NCBI GenBank assembly: GCA_018818885.1
Contig: JAHIRB010000021.1
Span: 76,461-125,679, forward strand
DNA length: 49,219 nt
Source: Patescibacteria group bacterium
Lineage (GTDB): Bacteria; Patescibacteriota; Patescibacteriia; Buchananbacterales; SURF-54
Direction: 5' to 3'
Numbering within the stretch: the first letter of the stretch is position 1; the number at the start of each line of letters is the position of its first letter. Below are positions 20,636-27,888 of this stretch, one piece after another. The translations under genes were made by a program, and so were the position numbers. The notes beneath the pieces were generated by a model. That model ran no database searches, was not told the DNA's origin, and saw only the letters and a program-made list of their open reading frames with translations.

Positions 20636-21376
20636 CTATAGATTTTTCGTTTTCTTTAAAATATTCAAAAAGTTGCGGGTTGTTTCGGATACTCCGTCTT
20701 TTTCCACTTGTGCTTTTATTTTCAAATCAGTAGAATTTTCTATAGCCCATTCTCTCATATACATTGGAATATTATTCCAGTTCTCAGCTAAATATTCTAC
20801 CGGCATGCAGTCAACGCTTTTAATGATTTTTCGGCAGTGTTCAGAACCGCAGTTGCATGTCATTTCCCATTCCGGGTTTGTTTCTAATAAAGAATAATCT
20901 GCTGTTAGCTGTTCCCCGGGCTGTATTTCTCTGGTAGATATAAACTGAAAAGAGTCGGCAGCTTGGCGGGTAGTATTTGGCTTGCAGGAATGATTAAGAA
21001 ACCGCAGCGGACTATTTTCTGGAGGGGTAGCATAGATAAATTCACCATTTGAACCTCCGCCATGACCGCCTGGTTCTTCTCTGCCGACTACAACAGCATT
21101 TTGGTTAGTCCGGGCAGAAGGTATAAAATTACGTTCATCTGTTTCTTTACCTTTTTTACCATCAAAAACAAATACTTCTTTTCTATTCTTAAAATGTTTT
21201 CTTGCAAACAGGCCTTTGCCAATACTGTCGTTACCAGTATTTTTTATTTCTAATGTATCTGTTTTTAGTTCACTATCTAGTAAATCTGGTTCTCGATAAG
21301 GGTGAAATTGTACCCATTTATCATCTGGCCGAAAATTATATTCTTCTCTGCCGGCAATATTTGATAAAAACCCCAT
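20636..21376 (-). CDS. SET-domain protein
   Basis: A 246-residue protein with a complete SET core: SIGKGLFA (51-58) binds the cofactor, RFLNHSCKPN (125-134) is the pseudoknot motif, GEQLTADY (154-161) carries the catalytic Tyr, and CNCGSEHCR (174-182) is a post-SET zinc cluster. SET proteins methylate lysine in proteins with S-adenosylmethionine. Bacterial examples are uncommon and may act on DNA-binding or ribosomal proteins of the host or on targets in other cells; no target is suggested here. It lies 23 bp upstream of the SppA gene on the same strand, so they are likely cotranscribed. Confidence 0.85.
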   Translation of the reverse strand: MGFLSNIAGREEYNFRPDDKWVQFHPYREPDLLDSELKTDTLEIKNTGNDSIGKGLFARKHFKNRKEVFVFDGKKGKETDERNFIPSARTNQNAVVVGREEPGGHGGGSNGEFIYATPPENSPLRFLNHSCKPNTTRQAADSFQFISTREIQPGEQLTADYSLLETNPEWEMTCNCGSEHCRKIIKSVDCMPVEYLAENWNNIPMYMREWAIENSTDLKIKAQVEKDGVSETTRNFLNILKKTKNL

Positions 21377-21409
21377 GGTATTATTTATTACGTTTTTAGT
21401 TTACCAATA

Positions 21410-22480
21410 TTAAATCAACATATACCCCGAAGCCGGACCCTTGCCTACTTGCTTGATCATTCCTAATTTTTTTAGTTTTTGCAGGTAAGACTGGGCGGTT
21501 CTTTTTGGGCAATGTAAAATATCTATAACATCCTGGACTGTAATTTTTCCAACCTGATCAAGAAAATCTAAAATCTGCATTTGATTTTTATCCAAATAAA
21601 CCTTGGCTTGAATTTTTTCATCAACTTTTTTCATCGACAAAGAGGCAATCTTATCTTTTACCTCATCAATTTCCTGCTTAAATCCTTTGACAAAATATTC
21701 CAGCCAAGAAGTAAAATCAGTTTGGCGCTCTTCGTAGTTTTTGCCAATGTTAATAGCCGCGTAATACTTTGGCCGATCCTGATTGTAATAGTCTTCCAAG
21801 GCAAAAAGCCGCCTGAAATCATACCCTCTCTCATACAAAATAAGGGTTGCCAGAGCGCGCGCTGTTCGGCCATTGCCATCGGTAAACGGATGAATGGCAG
21901 CCAGTTCTTGATGAACGATGCCGGCAACAATAATAGGATGAATTTCTTTTTTTGAGCTTTGCTTTATCCATTCCACCAAGTCTTTCATCAAACCAGCGAC
22001 TTTTTTTGCTGCTGGGCCGGTATAGACTGTTTCTTGCGATTTGCCAAACCGGCGGCTGACAACATAAATCGGCTCCCGGCGGTAATGCCCGGACTGTTCA
22101 TCATTTAAGGTATCGGCTGTGGCCAGCTGATGTATTTTTAAAACTACTTTTTCAGTTACTTGTTGTTTTTTTTCAACTACCTGCTCGATATACTTTAAAG
22201 CTTTTAAGTAATTCTCAACTTCAAAAATATCACGCGCCGGCGCATCAATTTTTTTGTTCGCCAGCAAGTCTTCAACCTGACGAGCGTTAAGCATGTTTCC
22301 CTCAATAGCGGTAGAACTGTGAGTCATGCGAATCATTGCCTGCCGGCGCAACCTTAACTCGTGCTTGGGAAGCAATTTAGCGCGGTTGATAACAGACTTG
22401 GCTTCGGCGATGGCAGTCAGCCAGTTTACAATCTTGTTGCTTATTTTATATTGGGGTGTAAACATACTTATATTATACAT
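21410..22480 (-). CDS. Fic family protein 2
   Basis: A 356-residue class II Fic protein. The inhibitory motif SSTAIEGN is near residue 56, the catalytic loop HPFTDGNGRTAR at 197-208, and a winged-helix domain at the C-terminus (about 300-350, MQILDFLDQVGKITVQDVIDIL...) matches the DNA-binding tail of this subgroup. Expected activity is AMP transfer to protein hydroxyls. Three copies of ATCGCGCA just upstream of the start look like an operator for the winged helix. It ends 33 bp before the SET gene and may be cotranscribed with it. Confidence 0.9.
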   Translation of the reverse strand: MYNISMFTPQYKISNKIVNWLTAIAEAKSVINRAKLLPKHELRLRRQAMIRMTHSSTAIEGNMLNARQVEDLLANKKIDAPARDIFEVENYLKALKYIEQVVEKKQQVTEKVVLKIHQLATADTLNDEQSGHYRREPIYVVSRRFGKSQETVYTGPAAKKVAGLMKDLVEWIKQSSKKEIHPIIVAGIVHQELAAIHPFTDGNGRTARALATLILYERGYDFRRLFALEDYYNQDRPKYYAAINIGKNYEERQTDFTSWLEYFVKGFKQEIDEVKDKIASLSMKKVDEKIQAKVYLDKNQMQILDFLDQVGKITVQDVIDILHCPKRTAQSYLQKLKKLGMIKQVGKGPASGYMLI

Positions 22481-22653
22481 GATTTTAAATAATCGCGCAA
22501 GTATCGCGCAGAAAATCGCGCAGATATAATATCCTCTACAAAAACGACTAAAAATTTTAAAATCTTTTTTGAAAAACCAAAGATCTTTTTATCTTTTTGC
22601 CTACTCCACAGCTGGGGGTTTAATTTGCTTTTTGGTTTTGATTGGTCTTCCAT
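22468..22653 (-). pseudogene. 5' fragment of a second sppA-like gene
   Basis: Residues 5-24 (SKPKSKLNPQLWSRQKDKK) match SppA residues 9-25, and the DNA around 22580-22650 matches that near 20540-20610. After the expected start of the membrane helix the frame turns into unrelated sequence that includes the ATCGCGCA repeats and the start of fic 2. There is no peptidase domain. It is therefore a decayed duplicate cut off where the fic 2 control region begins. Confidence 0.6.
22490..22524 (-). promoter_or_regulatory. Three ATCGCGCA iterons upstream of fic 2
   Basis: ATCGCGCA at 22492-22499, 22503-22510 and 22515-22522 (steps of 11 and 12 bp, about one helix turn), 12 bp upstream of the fic 2 start. 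A TATTAT/TTATAT box lies just beyond at about 22525-22533. Confidence 0.75.
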
Positions 22654-22662
22654 AGTTTGCTT

Positions 22663-23145
22663 TTAATTATTTTCACATTTCTCCCCGTTCCAACATTTAT
22701 CCGGCCCACAGTTGCAGGCGTCTGTGAATGCCTGCCCACAGAACATTCTATCTGCATTTCTTATATAAGTACAGTTGTCGCCACATGTATTTTGAAACTG
22801 GCCCCAGGTGCCTCCGCCACGAATACACTTGCTTATCTTATCATCTGAAAGTATGACATCCTCTGGTAAAGAAGGCTGTTCAGCAGGCCTTGTTAAGAAA
22901 AAAAGTGCAACGATCCCTGTTACCAAAATTACAGTGATTACCGCTATTAATATTATTATCTCTTTTCTCTTCTTTATTAACCATAATATTCCCAGGATTA
23001 TTAAAACCACTAATAAAATCATTGCGCTCCAAAATATAAAATGAGTTAATCTTTCCTGCTGCCAGTTATTGGCGCACAGAAAAGTATCCAGCCTTCCTTG
23101 GGCTTGCTGTAAGCAATATTCGTAATATGACATTCCTTGGCCCAT
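22663..23145 (-). CDS. Two-helix membrane protein with a Cys-rich tail
   Basis: A 160-residue protein. Residues about 35-57 and 63-87 are two hydrophobic helices separated by a short basic loop (KKRKE), putting both ends on the same, probably outer, side. The C-terminal 70 residues hold about eleven Cys (for example GDNCTYIRN, CNCGPDKCWNGEKC), likely disulphide-bonded. No family recognised. It lies upstream of the sppA fragment on the same strand; the original unit may have been this gene plus a second sppA. Confidence 0.65.
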   Translation of the reverse strand: MGQGMSYYEYCLQQAQGRLDTFLCANNWQQERLTHFIFWSAMILLVVLIILGILWLIKKRKEIIILIAVITVILVTGIVALFFLTRPAEQPSLPEDVILSDDKISKCIRGGGTWGQFQNTCGDNCTYIRNADRMFCGQAFTDACNCGPDKCWNGEKCENN

Positions 23146-23244
23146 ATGTTTTTTTATTTTTTTTGCGGTGTTAGCTCTTGCATAAATTTAATTTTTGATT
23201 CACCGACGAAATAATTAAATTTCCCACTATAGTAGCAGTTATCA

Positions 23245-24426
23245 CTATTTTGATTTAGCGCGTGCTGCGCGGAAAGCATCGTCAAAAATTTCATAATAAT
23301 CGGCATAAATATATTTTTGAGCATATTGCGCATCACCAAGAGGCTCAAGAATCTTTAAAGCCTTAAGACGTTCGATTACTCTATAAGCTCCGGGAGCGGT
23401 AAATTTGGTCCATCCCATTATTTCGCCCACTCCGATGATAGGCTGGCTGAACAACTTACGCACAATCTCCAGAGTCGAAGCGGCTGATTTTTTACCAAGC
23501 TTTTGCATTTTAGCGAAATCCCGGTCGCGCAAAGCTGTTATTTGCGTGCAGGTTTCAATACCAGAATCTGCAATTTCACAAACACCTTCAAGAAAAAAAT
23601 CCAGCCAACCATCAACATCCGCCTCTTCGTCGTGATAATTCTGTAATTTTTGATAATATACTTTTTGGTATTTTTTGAAATAACTAGAAAGGTAAAGTAC
23701 GGGTAATTCCAAAAGTTTTTTATGATAAATAAACATGGTTATGAGCATTCGCCCGGTGCGTCCGTTACCATCGGTAAAAGGATGGATAGTTTCAAATTGC
23801 GCGTGTATAAGGCCTGCCTTTATTAAAGAAGGGTAATTATCCCCGGCATGGATAAATTTTTCCAAATCAACCAAAGATTTCTGCATATCATCTACTGCAG
23901 GCGGAACAAAAGATGCATCCGTCGGGGTTTTACCGCCGATCCAATTTTGTGAATGTCTAAATTCCCCAGGACAAGAATGCTGTGTGCATCTTGCACCAGT
24001 CATTAGTTTTTCATGAAGCTCTCTTATAAACCTTAAAGAAATAGGAAACTCTTTGGTTCTTTCTATACCATAATTAGCAGCTTTGATATAATGTTCGATG
24101 TCATCTACATCCACATTTTTACGATCCTTCTTTTCCGTAACCGGAGCAGCGACAGCATCCTGTAAAGTGGCTTTGGTTCCTTCTATCTGGCTTGAGTAGG
24201 TGGCATCTTTTACGACAAACATCGAAATAAAAAAATCTTTGTCCGGCAAAAGACGGGTGATGCCGTCGAGTTTTCCCACCAAGCGGATGGCTTCTTCGTG
24301 TTTTTTGTTTAATTTTAGGCTGATTGGAACCCCCCCCAGCGGTGGGAAGCCAAAAGGCGTAAAAGCCTTAAAACCTTCTTTTTGCTGAATATATCGGCCG
24401 ATTTTAGGTTTGTTTATATTGCTCAT
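23245..24426 (-). CDS. Fic family protein 3
   Basis: A 393-residue class II Fic protein of the Fic_N/Fic/winged-helix type. The inhibitory motif SSQIEG is at 78-83, the catalytic loop HPFTDGNGRTGR at 215-226, and a winged-helix segment at about 305-365 (ALEIVRKLF-like SQPIIGVGEIMGW...AYRVIERL). PLGGVPISLKLN near the N-terminus is typical of the Fic/DOC N domain. Expected activity is AMPylation. The promoter is surrounded by GATATAAAC half-sites, again fitting autoregulation. It is on the same strand as, and about 100 bp upstream of, the two-helix membrane gene. Confidence 0.92.
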   Translation of the reverse strand: MSNINKPKIGRYIQQKEGFKAFTPFGFPPLGGVPISLKLNKKHEEAIRLVGKLDGITRLLPDKDFFISMFVVKDATYSSQIEGTKATLQDAVAAPVTEKKDRKNVDVDDIEHYIKAANYGIERTKEFPISLRFIRELHEKLMTGARCTQHSCPGEFRHSQNWIGGKTPTDASFVPPAVDDMQKSLVDLEKFIHAGDNYPSLIKAGLIHAQFETIHPFTDGNGRTGRMLITMFIYHKKLLELPVLYLSSYFKKYQKVYYQKLQNYHDEEADVDGWLDFFLEGVCEIADSGIETCTQITALRDRDFAKMQKLGKKSAASTLEIVRKLFSQPIIGVGEIMGWTKFTAPGAYRVIERLKALKILEPLGDAQYAQKYIYADYYEIFDDAFRAARAKSK

Positions 24427-24427
24427 A

Positions 24428-24482
24428 TAGATATAAACATTTTATACTATTTTGTTTATATTGGCAAGTATGATATAAACCA
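24428..24482 (-). promoter_or_regulatory. Promoter and operator of fic 3
   Basis: On the minus strand TTGCCA (24467-24462), 17-nt spacer, TAAAAT (24444-24439). On the plus strand GATATAAAC occurs at 24430-24438 and 24472-24480 with the inverted GTTTATATT at 24454-24462 between them, covering the whole promoter. Confidence 0.72.
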
Positions 24483-24552
24483 AATCACAATAGCACTTTC
24501 TTGCTAGATATGAGTAATTAGATACATACATCTGTTTTTGCTAATTTTAAAA

Positions 24553-24572
24553 GCGAGGTAGAAAGCCCTCGC
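24553..24572 (-). terminator. Terminator of the small Cys-rich gene
   Basis: GCGAGG (24553-24558) / CCTCGC (24567-24572); on the minus strand followed by TTTTAAAATT. Confidence 0.6.
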
Positions 24573-24582
24573 CAATATTTTT

Positions 24583-24747
24583 TTATTTCTTTTTGCTGTA
24601 ATCTTTTGCACATTTCTCACAGCATTGCAGTTGATGCAACTTTTGAGCATTATCGGTTACCTCAAACAAGTCGTGGGATTCTTTGCCACAACACTGGCAA
24701 TATCTTGGTTCGCCGGTTATGAATTTTTTTACTTTATCTTTTTTCAT
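24583..24747 (-). CDS. 54-residue zinc-binding small protein
   Basis: A frame from ATG 24747 to TAA 24583-24585. Two CxxC pairs, CQCCGK (17-22) and CCEKC (42-46), separated by about 20 residues, predict a single zinc ribbon; the ends are Lys-rich. No Shine-Dalgarno site. It stands alone between fic 3 and the MerR-like gene with its own terminator. Function unknown, perhaps nucleic-acid binding. Confidence 0.6.
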   Translation of the reverse strand: MKKDKVKKFITGEPRYCQCCGKESHDLFEVTDNAQKLHQLQCCEKCAKDYSKKK

Positions 24748-25001
24748 TTATATAATTGGATTTACCTCTAAATTTTGCCATTTTTTAAGGATTTTGTCAA
24801 AAAAGTAAAATTTTGTTTAACCTCGCCGAAACTCCCGAAGGGAGTGGAGGCGGGTCAAAATATTAAACAGACACTAAATGTCTGAGTTTCTTCTTAATTT
24901 TAATACTTATATATAGTTAAATTTGTATACTTATTATGTAATAAATATGATAAAATTGCTATTTTTAGACAAATTATTTTTTCATTATGTATAGTTTCTA
25001 T
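24748..25001. other. AT-rich gap with one short hairpin
   Basis: ACTCCC/GGGAGT (around 24831-24846) within a CCTCGCC...GGCGGG context and AGACA/TGTCT (24868-24883) form small hairpins; the rest is plain AT-rich sequence up to the next promoter. Confidence 0.5.
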
Positions 25002-25030
25002 TTGACAATTTAGCCTATATCTGCTATCAT
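25002..25030 (+). promoter_or_regulatory. Promoter giving a leaderless MerR/ATPase message
   Basis: TTGACA (25002-25007), 17-nt spacer, TATCAT (25025-25030); the ATG at 25037 coincides with the expected transcription start. Confidence 0.8.
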
Positions 25031-25036
25031 AAATGT

Positions 25037-25762
25037 ATGAATAATTTATATTCAATAAGACAAGTTGCTGAAATTCTTGGAAAAAACATAATTACTTTAC
25101 GGCGCTGGGAAAAAGCAGGTAAACTTATGTCCGTACGTTCTAATGGTGGCCATCGTTATTATCAAAAAGATGAGATTGAAAGGTTTTTGTCTAAACAAGA
25201 TATCTTTAAGATGGCTCAAAAATGGGTGAAAGCAAAAGATGCCAAAGAGCCGGCAGATATTTTTTATTGTCCTACCAGCGACGTTTTCAAGATCAGATTA
25301 ATCAGGCTAGAAAAAGAACTGATGTCTTATCCAAAATTAAAAGAGTTATATTCTCTTATAATTGCTTTAGCCGGAGAAATAGGTAATAACTCATACGATC
25401 ATAACTTGGGGAATTGGCCGGATGTATTAGGCATATTCTTTGGACACAATGTGCAAACTCGGCAAATTATTTTGGCTGACAGGGGTTTGGGTGTTTTAGC
25501 CACACTAAAAACCATCAAACCAGAATTAAATAATCACTATGATGCTTTAAAAGTAGCTTTTACCGAAACTGTTACCAGTCGCTCACCTGAGCATCGCGGT
25601 AATGGCTTAAAATTTGTACGTGAAGTTATAGCTAACTACGATATATCCTTAATTTTTGAAACAGGAAATGCCAGACTCAAAATAGGCCCAAGAAATGGTA
25701 CCTTACATCTACGGCGAGTTAAAAAATCAATTCATGGCTGTCTGGCCTTAATCCAATATTAA
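25037..25762 (+). CDS. MerR/excisionase-type HTH fused to a GHKL-like ATPase domain
   Basis: A 241-residue protein. Residues 1-52 are a MerR/excisionase helix-turn-helix (YSIRQVAEILGKNIITLRRW..., NGGHRYY). Residues about 85-220 fit a GHKL (histidine-kinase-type) ATP-binding fold: N-box GEIGNNSYDHN (113-123), G1 DRGLG (148-152) and G2 HRGNGLKFV (186-194). No His phospho-acceptor domain is present, so it is more like an anti-sigma-type kinase or ATP-sensing switch. The start is leaderless. The STAS-like gene follows after 8 bp, so the pair resembles a minimal partner-switching module attached to a DNA-binding head. Confidence 0.72.
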   Translation: MNNLYSIRQVAEILGKNIITLRRWEKAGKLMSVRSNGGHRYYQKDEIERFLSKQDIFKMAQKWVKAKDAKEPADIFYCPTSDVFKIRLIRLEKELMSYPKLKELYSLIIALAGEIGNNSYDHNLGNWPDVLGIFFGHNVQTRQIILADRGLGVLATLKTIKPELNNHYDALKVAFTETVTSRSPEHRGNGLKFVREVIANYDISLIFETGNARLKIGPRNGTLHLRRVKKSIHGCLALIQY

Positions 25763-25770
25763 TTTATTTT

Positions 25771-26064
25771 ATGATAATTCAATTAAAAAAATTCGGCACC
25801 ACATTGATTTCAAGGCAATCGGGTCGTGAAGCCTATGCTGCTTTTTTGCCTTCCTTAAAAAATATTTCACCTGATGAAAACATAGAAATAGATTTTGCTG
25901 GTGTTAATACCTTTTCGCCTTCCTGGGCTGATGAGTTTTTAACTCCCTTAGCAAAAGAATACAAAGCGAAGTTAAGATTAAAAAAATCAGATAACCTTTC
26001 GGTTATTAGTACTATAAAACTGCTGGGGAGGATAAATGGTGATAAGTACGTGATTATTGGATGA
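25771..26064 (+). CDS. STAS-like (DUF4325) protein
   Basis: A 97-residue protein. The order SRQSGREAYAAFLPSL, then IEIDFAGVNTFSPSWADEFL (about 38-57), matches STAS-like DUF4325 proteins, which are usually encoded next to a GHKL ATPase, as here. The usual regulatory Ser/Thr region is replaced by TFSPSW, which retains serines that could be phosphorylated. It is cotranscribed with the upstream gene (8-bp gap) and followed by a terminator. Likely role: phospho-switch partner of the upstream ATPase; target unknown. Confidence 0.75.
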   Translation: MIIQLKKFGTTLISRQSGREAYAAFLPSLKNISPDENIEIDFAGVNTFSPSWADEFLTPLAKEYKAKLRLKKSDNLSVISTIKLLGRINGDKYVIIG

Positions 26065-26094
26065 CAAGTTACAACTAATTTTTTAAAACTAAAA

Positions 26095-26116
26095 AACAGG
26101 CGAAAGCCTGTTTTTG
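26095..26116 (+). terminator. Terminator of the MerR-ATPase/STAS operon
   Basis: AACAGGC (26095-26101), GAAA loop, GCCTGTT (26106-26112), then TTT. Confidence 0.85.
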
Positions 26117-26127
26117 TGCAGCCAAAG

Positions 26128-26169
26128 ATATTTAGAACATTGGATGAATTTTATAAAGTCGGATTTTGT
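26128..26169. repeat. 42-bp direct repeat, right copy
   Basis: Identical to 14972-15013 over 42 bases. It ends 12 nt before the stop codon of the Pif1-like helicase gene. Confidence 0.9.
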
Positions 26170-26181
26170 TAACATTTTTAA

Positions 26182-27537
26182 TTATTTAAATTGTATCCCA
26201 AATAAATTACTGTCAGAATCAGCTTTACTTTGCGTTAAAAAATCTTTCTGTAATTTTTTTAATTCTTTTTTATCTATTTTGATTGATTTTTCTAAATCCT
26301 TTTTTGATTTTGTAAATAATGTTTTATCTAGTTTTAGTGCTTCTTGATTTACCTGCAGTGCTAATTTATTTATACCAGTTAATGTTATGCCGTCTAAAGA
26401 ACGTACCCTAGAAAGTGCAACATAACCCATCCCATATTCAAAAGTTTTGCTTAGATCTATTTCTGCGCAGTCTAAACTCATGCCTTGGCTTTTATGTACA
26501 GTTATTGCCCAAGCTAAACGTAGCGGAACTTGGCTAATCGAGGCAACATCTTTATCGCCTTCTTCTATCACCCATCTTTCTGGTGCTGCAATAATTTTGT
26601 GTCCAGAAATTGTTTCTATTACGGGGTAACCGCTATCTTTATCAAAGTTAGTAACTTTACCCAAAGTACCATTGACATATTGTTTCTTAAAATTATTTTT
26701 AACAAACATTACCACGGCATCAACTTTTAATTTTAAAGTTTCTGGCGCAATACAACTCTTTTTTAAACTTTTAACTAATTTTTTCTCACCAGTTGATTGC
26801 ATCTCATAAACTTTTTGAATTCCAGATAACTTATTTAATTCAAAATCATTGTATGAATCTACATCTATATTATGTGTATGTAATTTAGTAGGTTTTATTT
26901 TAACCTTTGTCGGCTTGTTAAGCCTTGTTGCTAATAGCTTACTGGTATCTTTAGTAACAGAATTTTGCCTAATATCATTTAATACTTTTAAAAAGTTTTT
27001 ATCTGCTTGCCGATACTGGTCTTGCAGATAACAAATTTTTATATCCATGCTTTGCCAGATATTAGATTCCGTAACAAAACGTCCGTCTTCTGACCCGCGT
27101 GCCACAGGAGGTAATTGGAAAAAATCACCACACAAAATAACTTGCATACCGCCAAAAGGCCTTAAATCTTGCTTAATGGCTTTACAGATATGGTCAATTA
27201 AATCTAAGCGTTTGGCGTTAAGCATAGAAATTTCATCTATAACTAAAACTTTTGTACTTATTATTCTATTTCTTAATACTTCTTTTTTCAGTAAGTTTTT
27301 AAATTGAGGAGCAGGCATTGTTTCGCTAATGCCTATCCCACACCAAGAATGTATGGTACGGCCATTTATATGAGTAGCTGCAATGCCAGTGGAAGCAGTA
27401 ATACCAGTCTTAATTTTATTTTTCTTAAGATGGTTAATATATTGATTTAGCAAAAAAGTCTTGCCACAACCAGCAGGACCAGTTAAAAAAATATTTTCTC
27501 CTAGCTTTAGTATCTCAAAAGCTTCTTTTTGTTTCAT
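26182..27537 (-). CDS. Pif1-like helicase
   Basis: A 451-residue superfamily 1B helicase. Walker A is FLTGPAGCGKTFLL (17-30), followed by GITASTGIAATHINGRTIHSW (motif Ia region), Walker B VLVIDEISML, GDFFQLPPV (motif III), LQDQYRQ (motif IV) and the C-terminal AWAITVHKSQGMSL and YVALSRV motifs (V and VI). Pif1 enzymes unwind DNA 5'-3' and resolve G-quadruplexes or stalled forks. It lies directly upstream of the right 42-bp repeat. Removing the bracketed block would place it a few dozen bp in front of the RecB-like nuclease gene on the same strand, a sensible helicase-nuclease pair. Confidence 0.92.
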   Translation of the reverse strand: MKQKEAFEILKLGENIFLTGPAGCGKTFLLNQYINHLKKNKIKTGITASTGIAATHINGRTIHSWCGIGISETMPAPQFKNLLKKEVLRNRIISTKVLVIDEISMLNAKRLDLIDHICKAIKQDLRPFGGMQVILCGDFFQLPPVARGSEDGRFVTESNIWQSMDIKICYLQDQYRQADKNFLKVLNDIRQNSVTKDTSKLLATRLNKPTKVKIKPTKLHTHNIDVDSYNDFELNKLSGIQKVYEMQSTGEKKLVKSLKKSCIAPETLKLKVDAVVMFVKNNFKKQYVNGTLGKVTNFDKDSGYPVIETISGHKIIAAPERWVIEEGDKDVASISQVPLRLAWAITVHKSQGMSLDCAEIDLSKTFEYGMGYVALSRVRSLDGITLTGINKLALQVNQEALKLDKTLFTKSKKDLEKSIKIDKKELKKLQKDFLTQSKADSDSNLFGIQFK

Positions 27538-27564
27538 TATGTTATTTAGTTTGACTTGTTAAAA

Positions 27565-27879
27565 TTACTTTTTAATTATTTTGATACCTTTTAGCCCAAA
27601 TATTAATAAGCCTATAATTAATATTTTTAAAATATAATGGCTCTGTATATCTATAAAGTCTGCGGTCATGGGAGTTATTTTTCCAACAATTAGATGGGCA
27701 ACAATTCCAATTGGTAAAGTTAGGTACAACCAATTTTTTTTTGGTATATCAAGTTTGAGTTTTAAAAAAAATTTTGATAATAAGGGAGAAAGTAAGTAAA
27801 CTCCTAAAAATGCTGCTACGAAATCAAAAATAGCGTATCCACTAAATCTAAATTGCCTAATAAATTCTATTGGAACCAT
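27565..27879 (-). CDS. Small membrane protein, 104 residues
   Basis: A 104-residue protein with three or four hydrophobic helices (about 15-35, 48-64 and 83-100) and a basic C-terminus (KGIKIIKK). No family is recognised. It is 9 bp downstream of the 27889-28797 gene on the same strand, so it is the probable last gene of an operon that begins at the cupin or lipoprotein genes. Confidence 0.6.
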   Translation of the reverse strand: MVPIEFIRQFRFSGYAIFDFVAAFLGVYLLSPLLSKFFLKLKLDIPKKNWLYLTLPIGIVAHLIVGKITPMTADFIDIQSHYILKILIIGLLIFGLKGIKIIKK

Positions 27880-27888
27880 ATGGTTCTA

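Noticed and set aside
23154-23348. 64-residue minus-strand frame 3' of fic 3
   Set aside because: It overlaps the end of fic 3 in another frame and has no independent support.
24900-25000. Possible small RNA gene in the AT-rich gap before the MerR-like gene
   Set aside because: No promoter-terminator pair and no stable fold could be seen.
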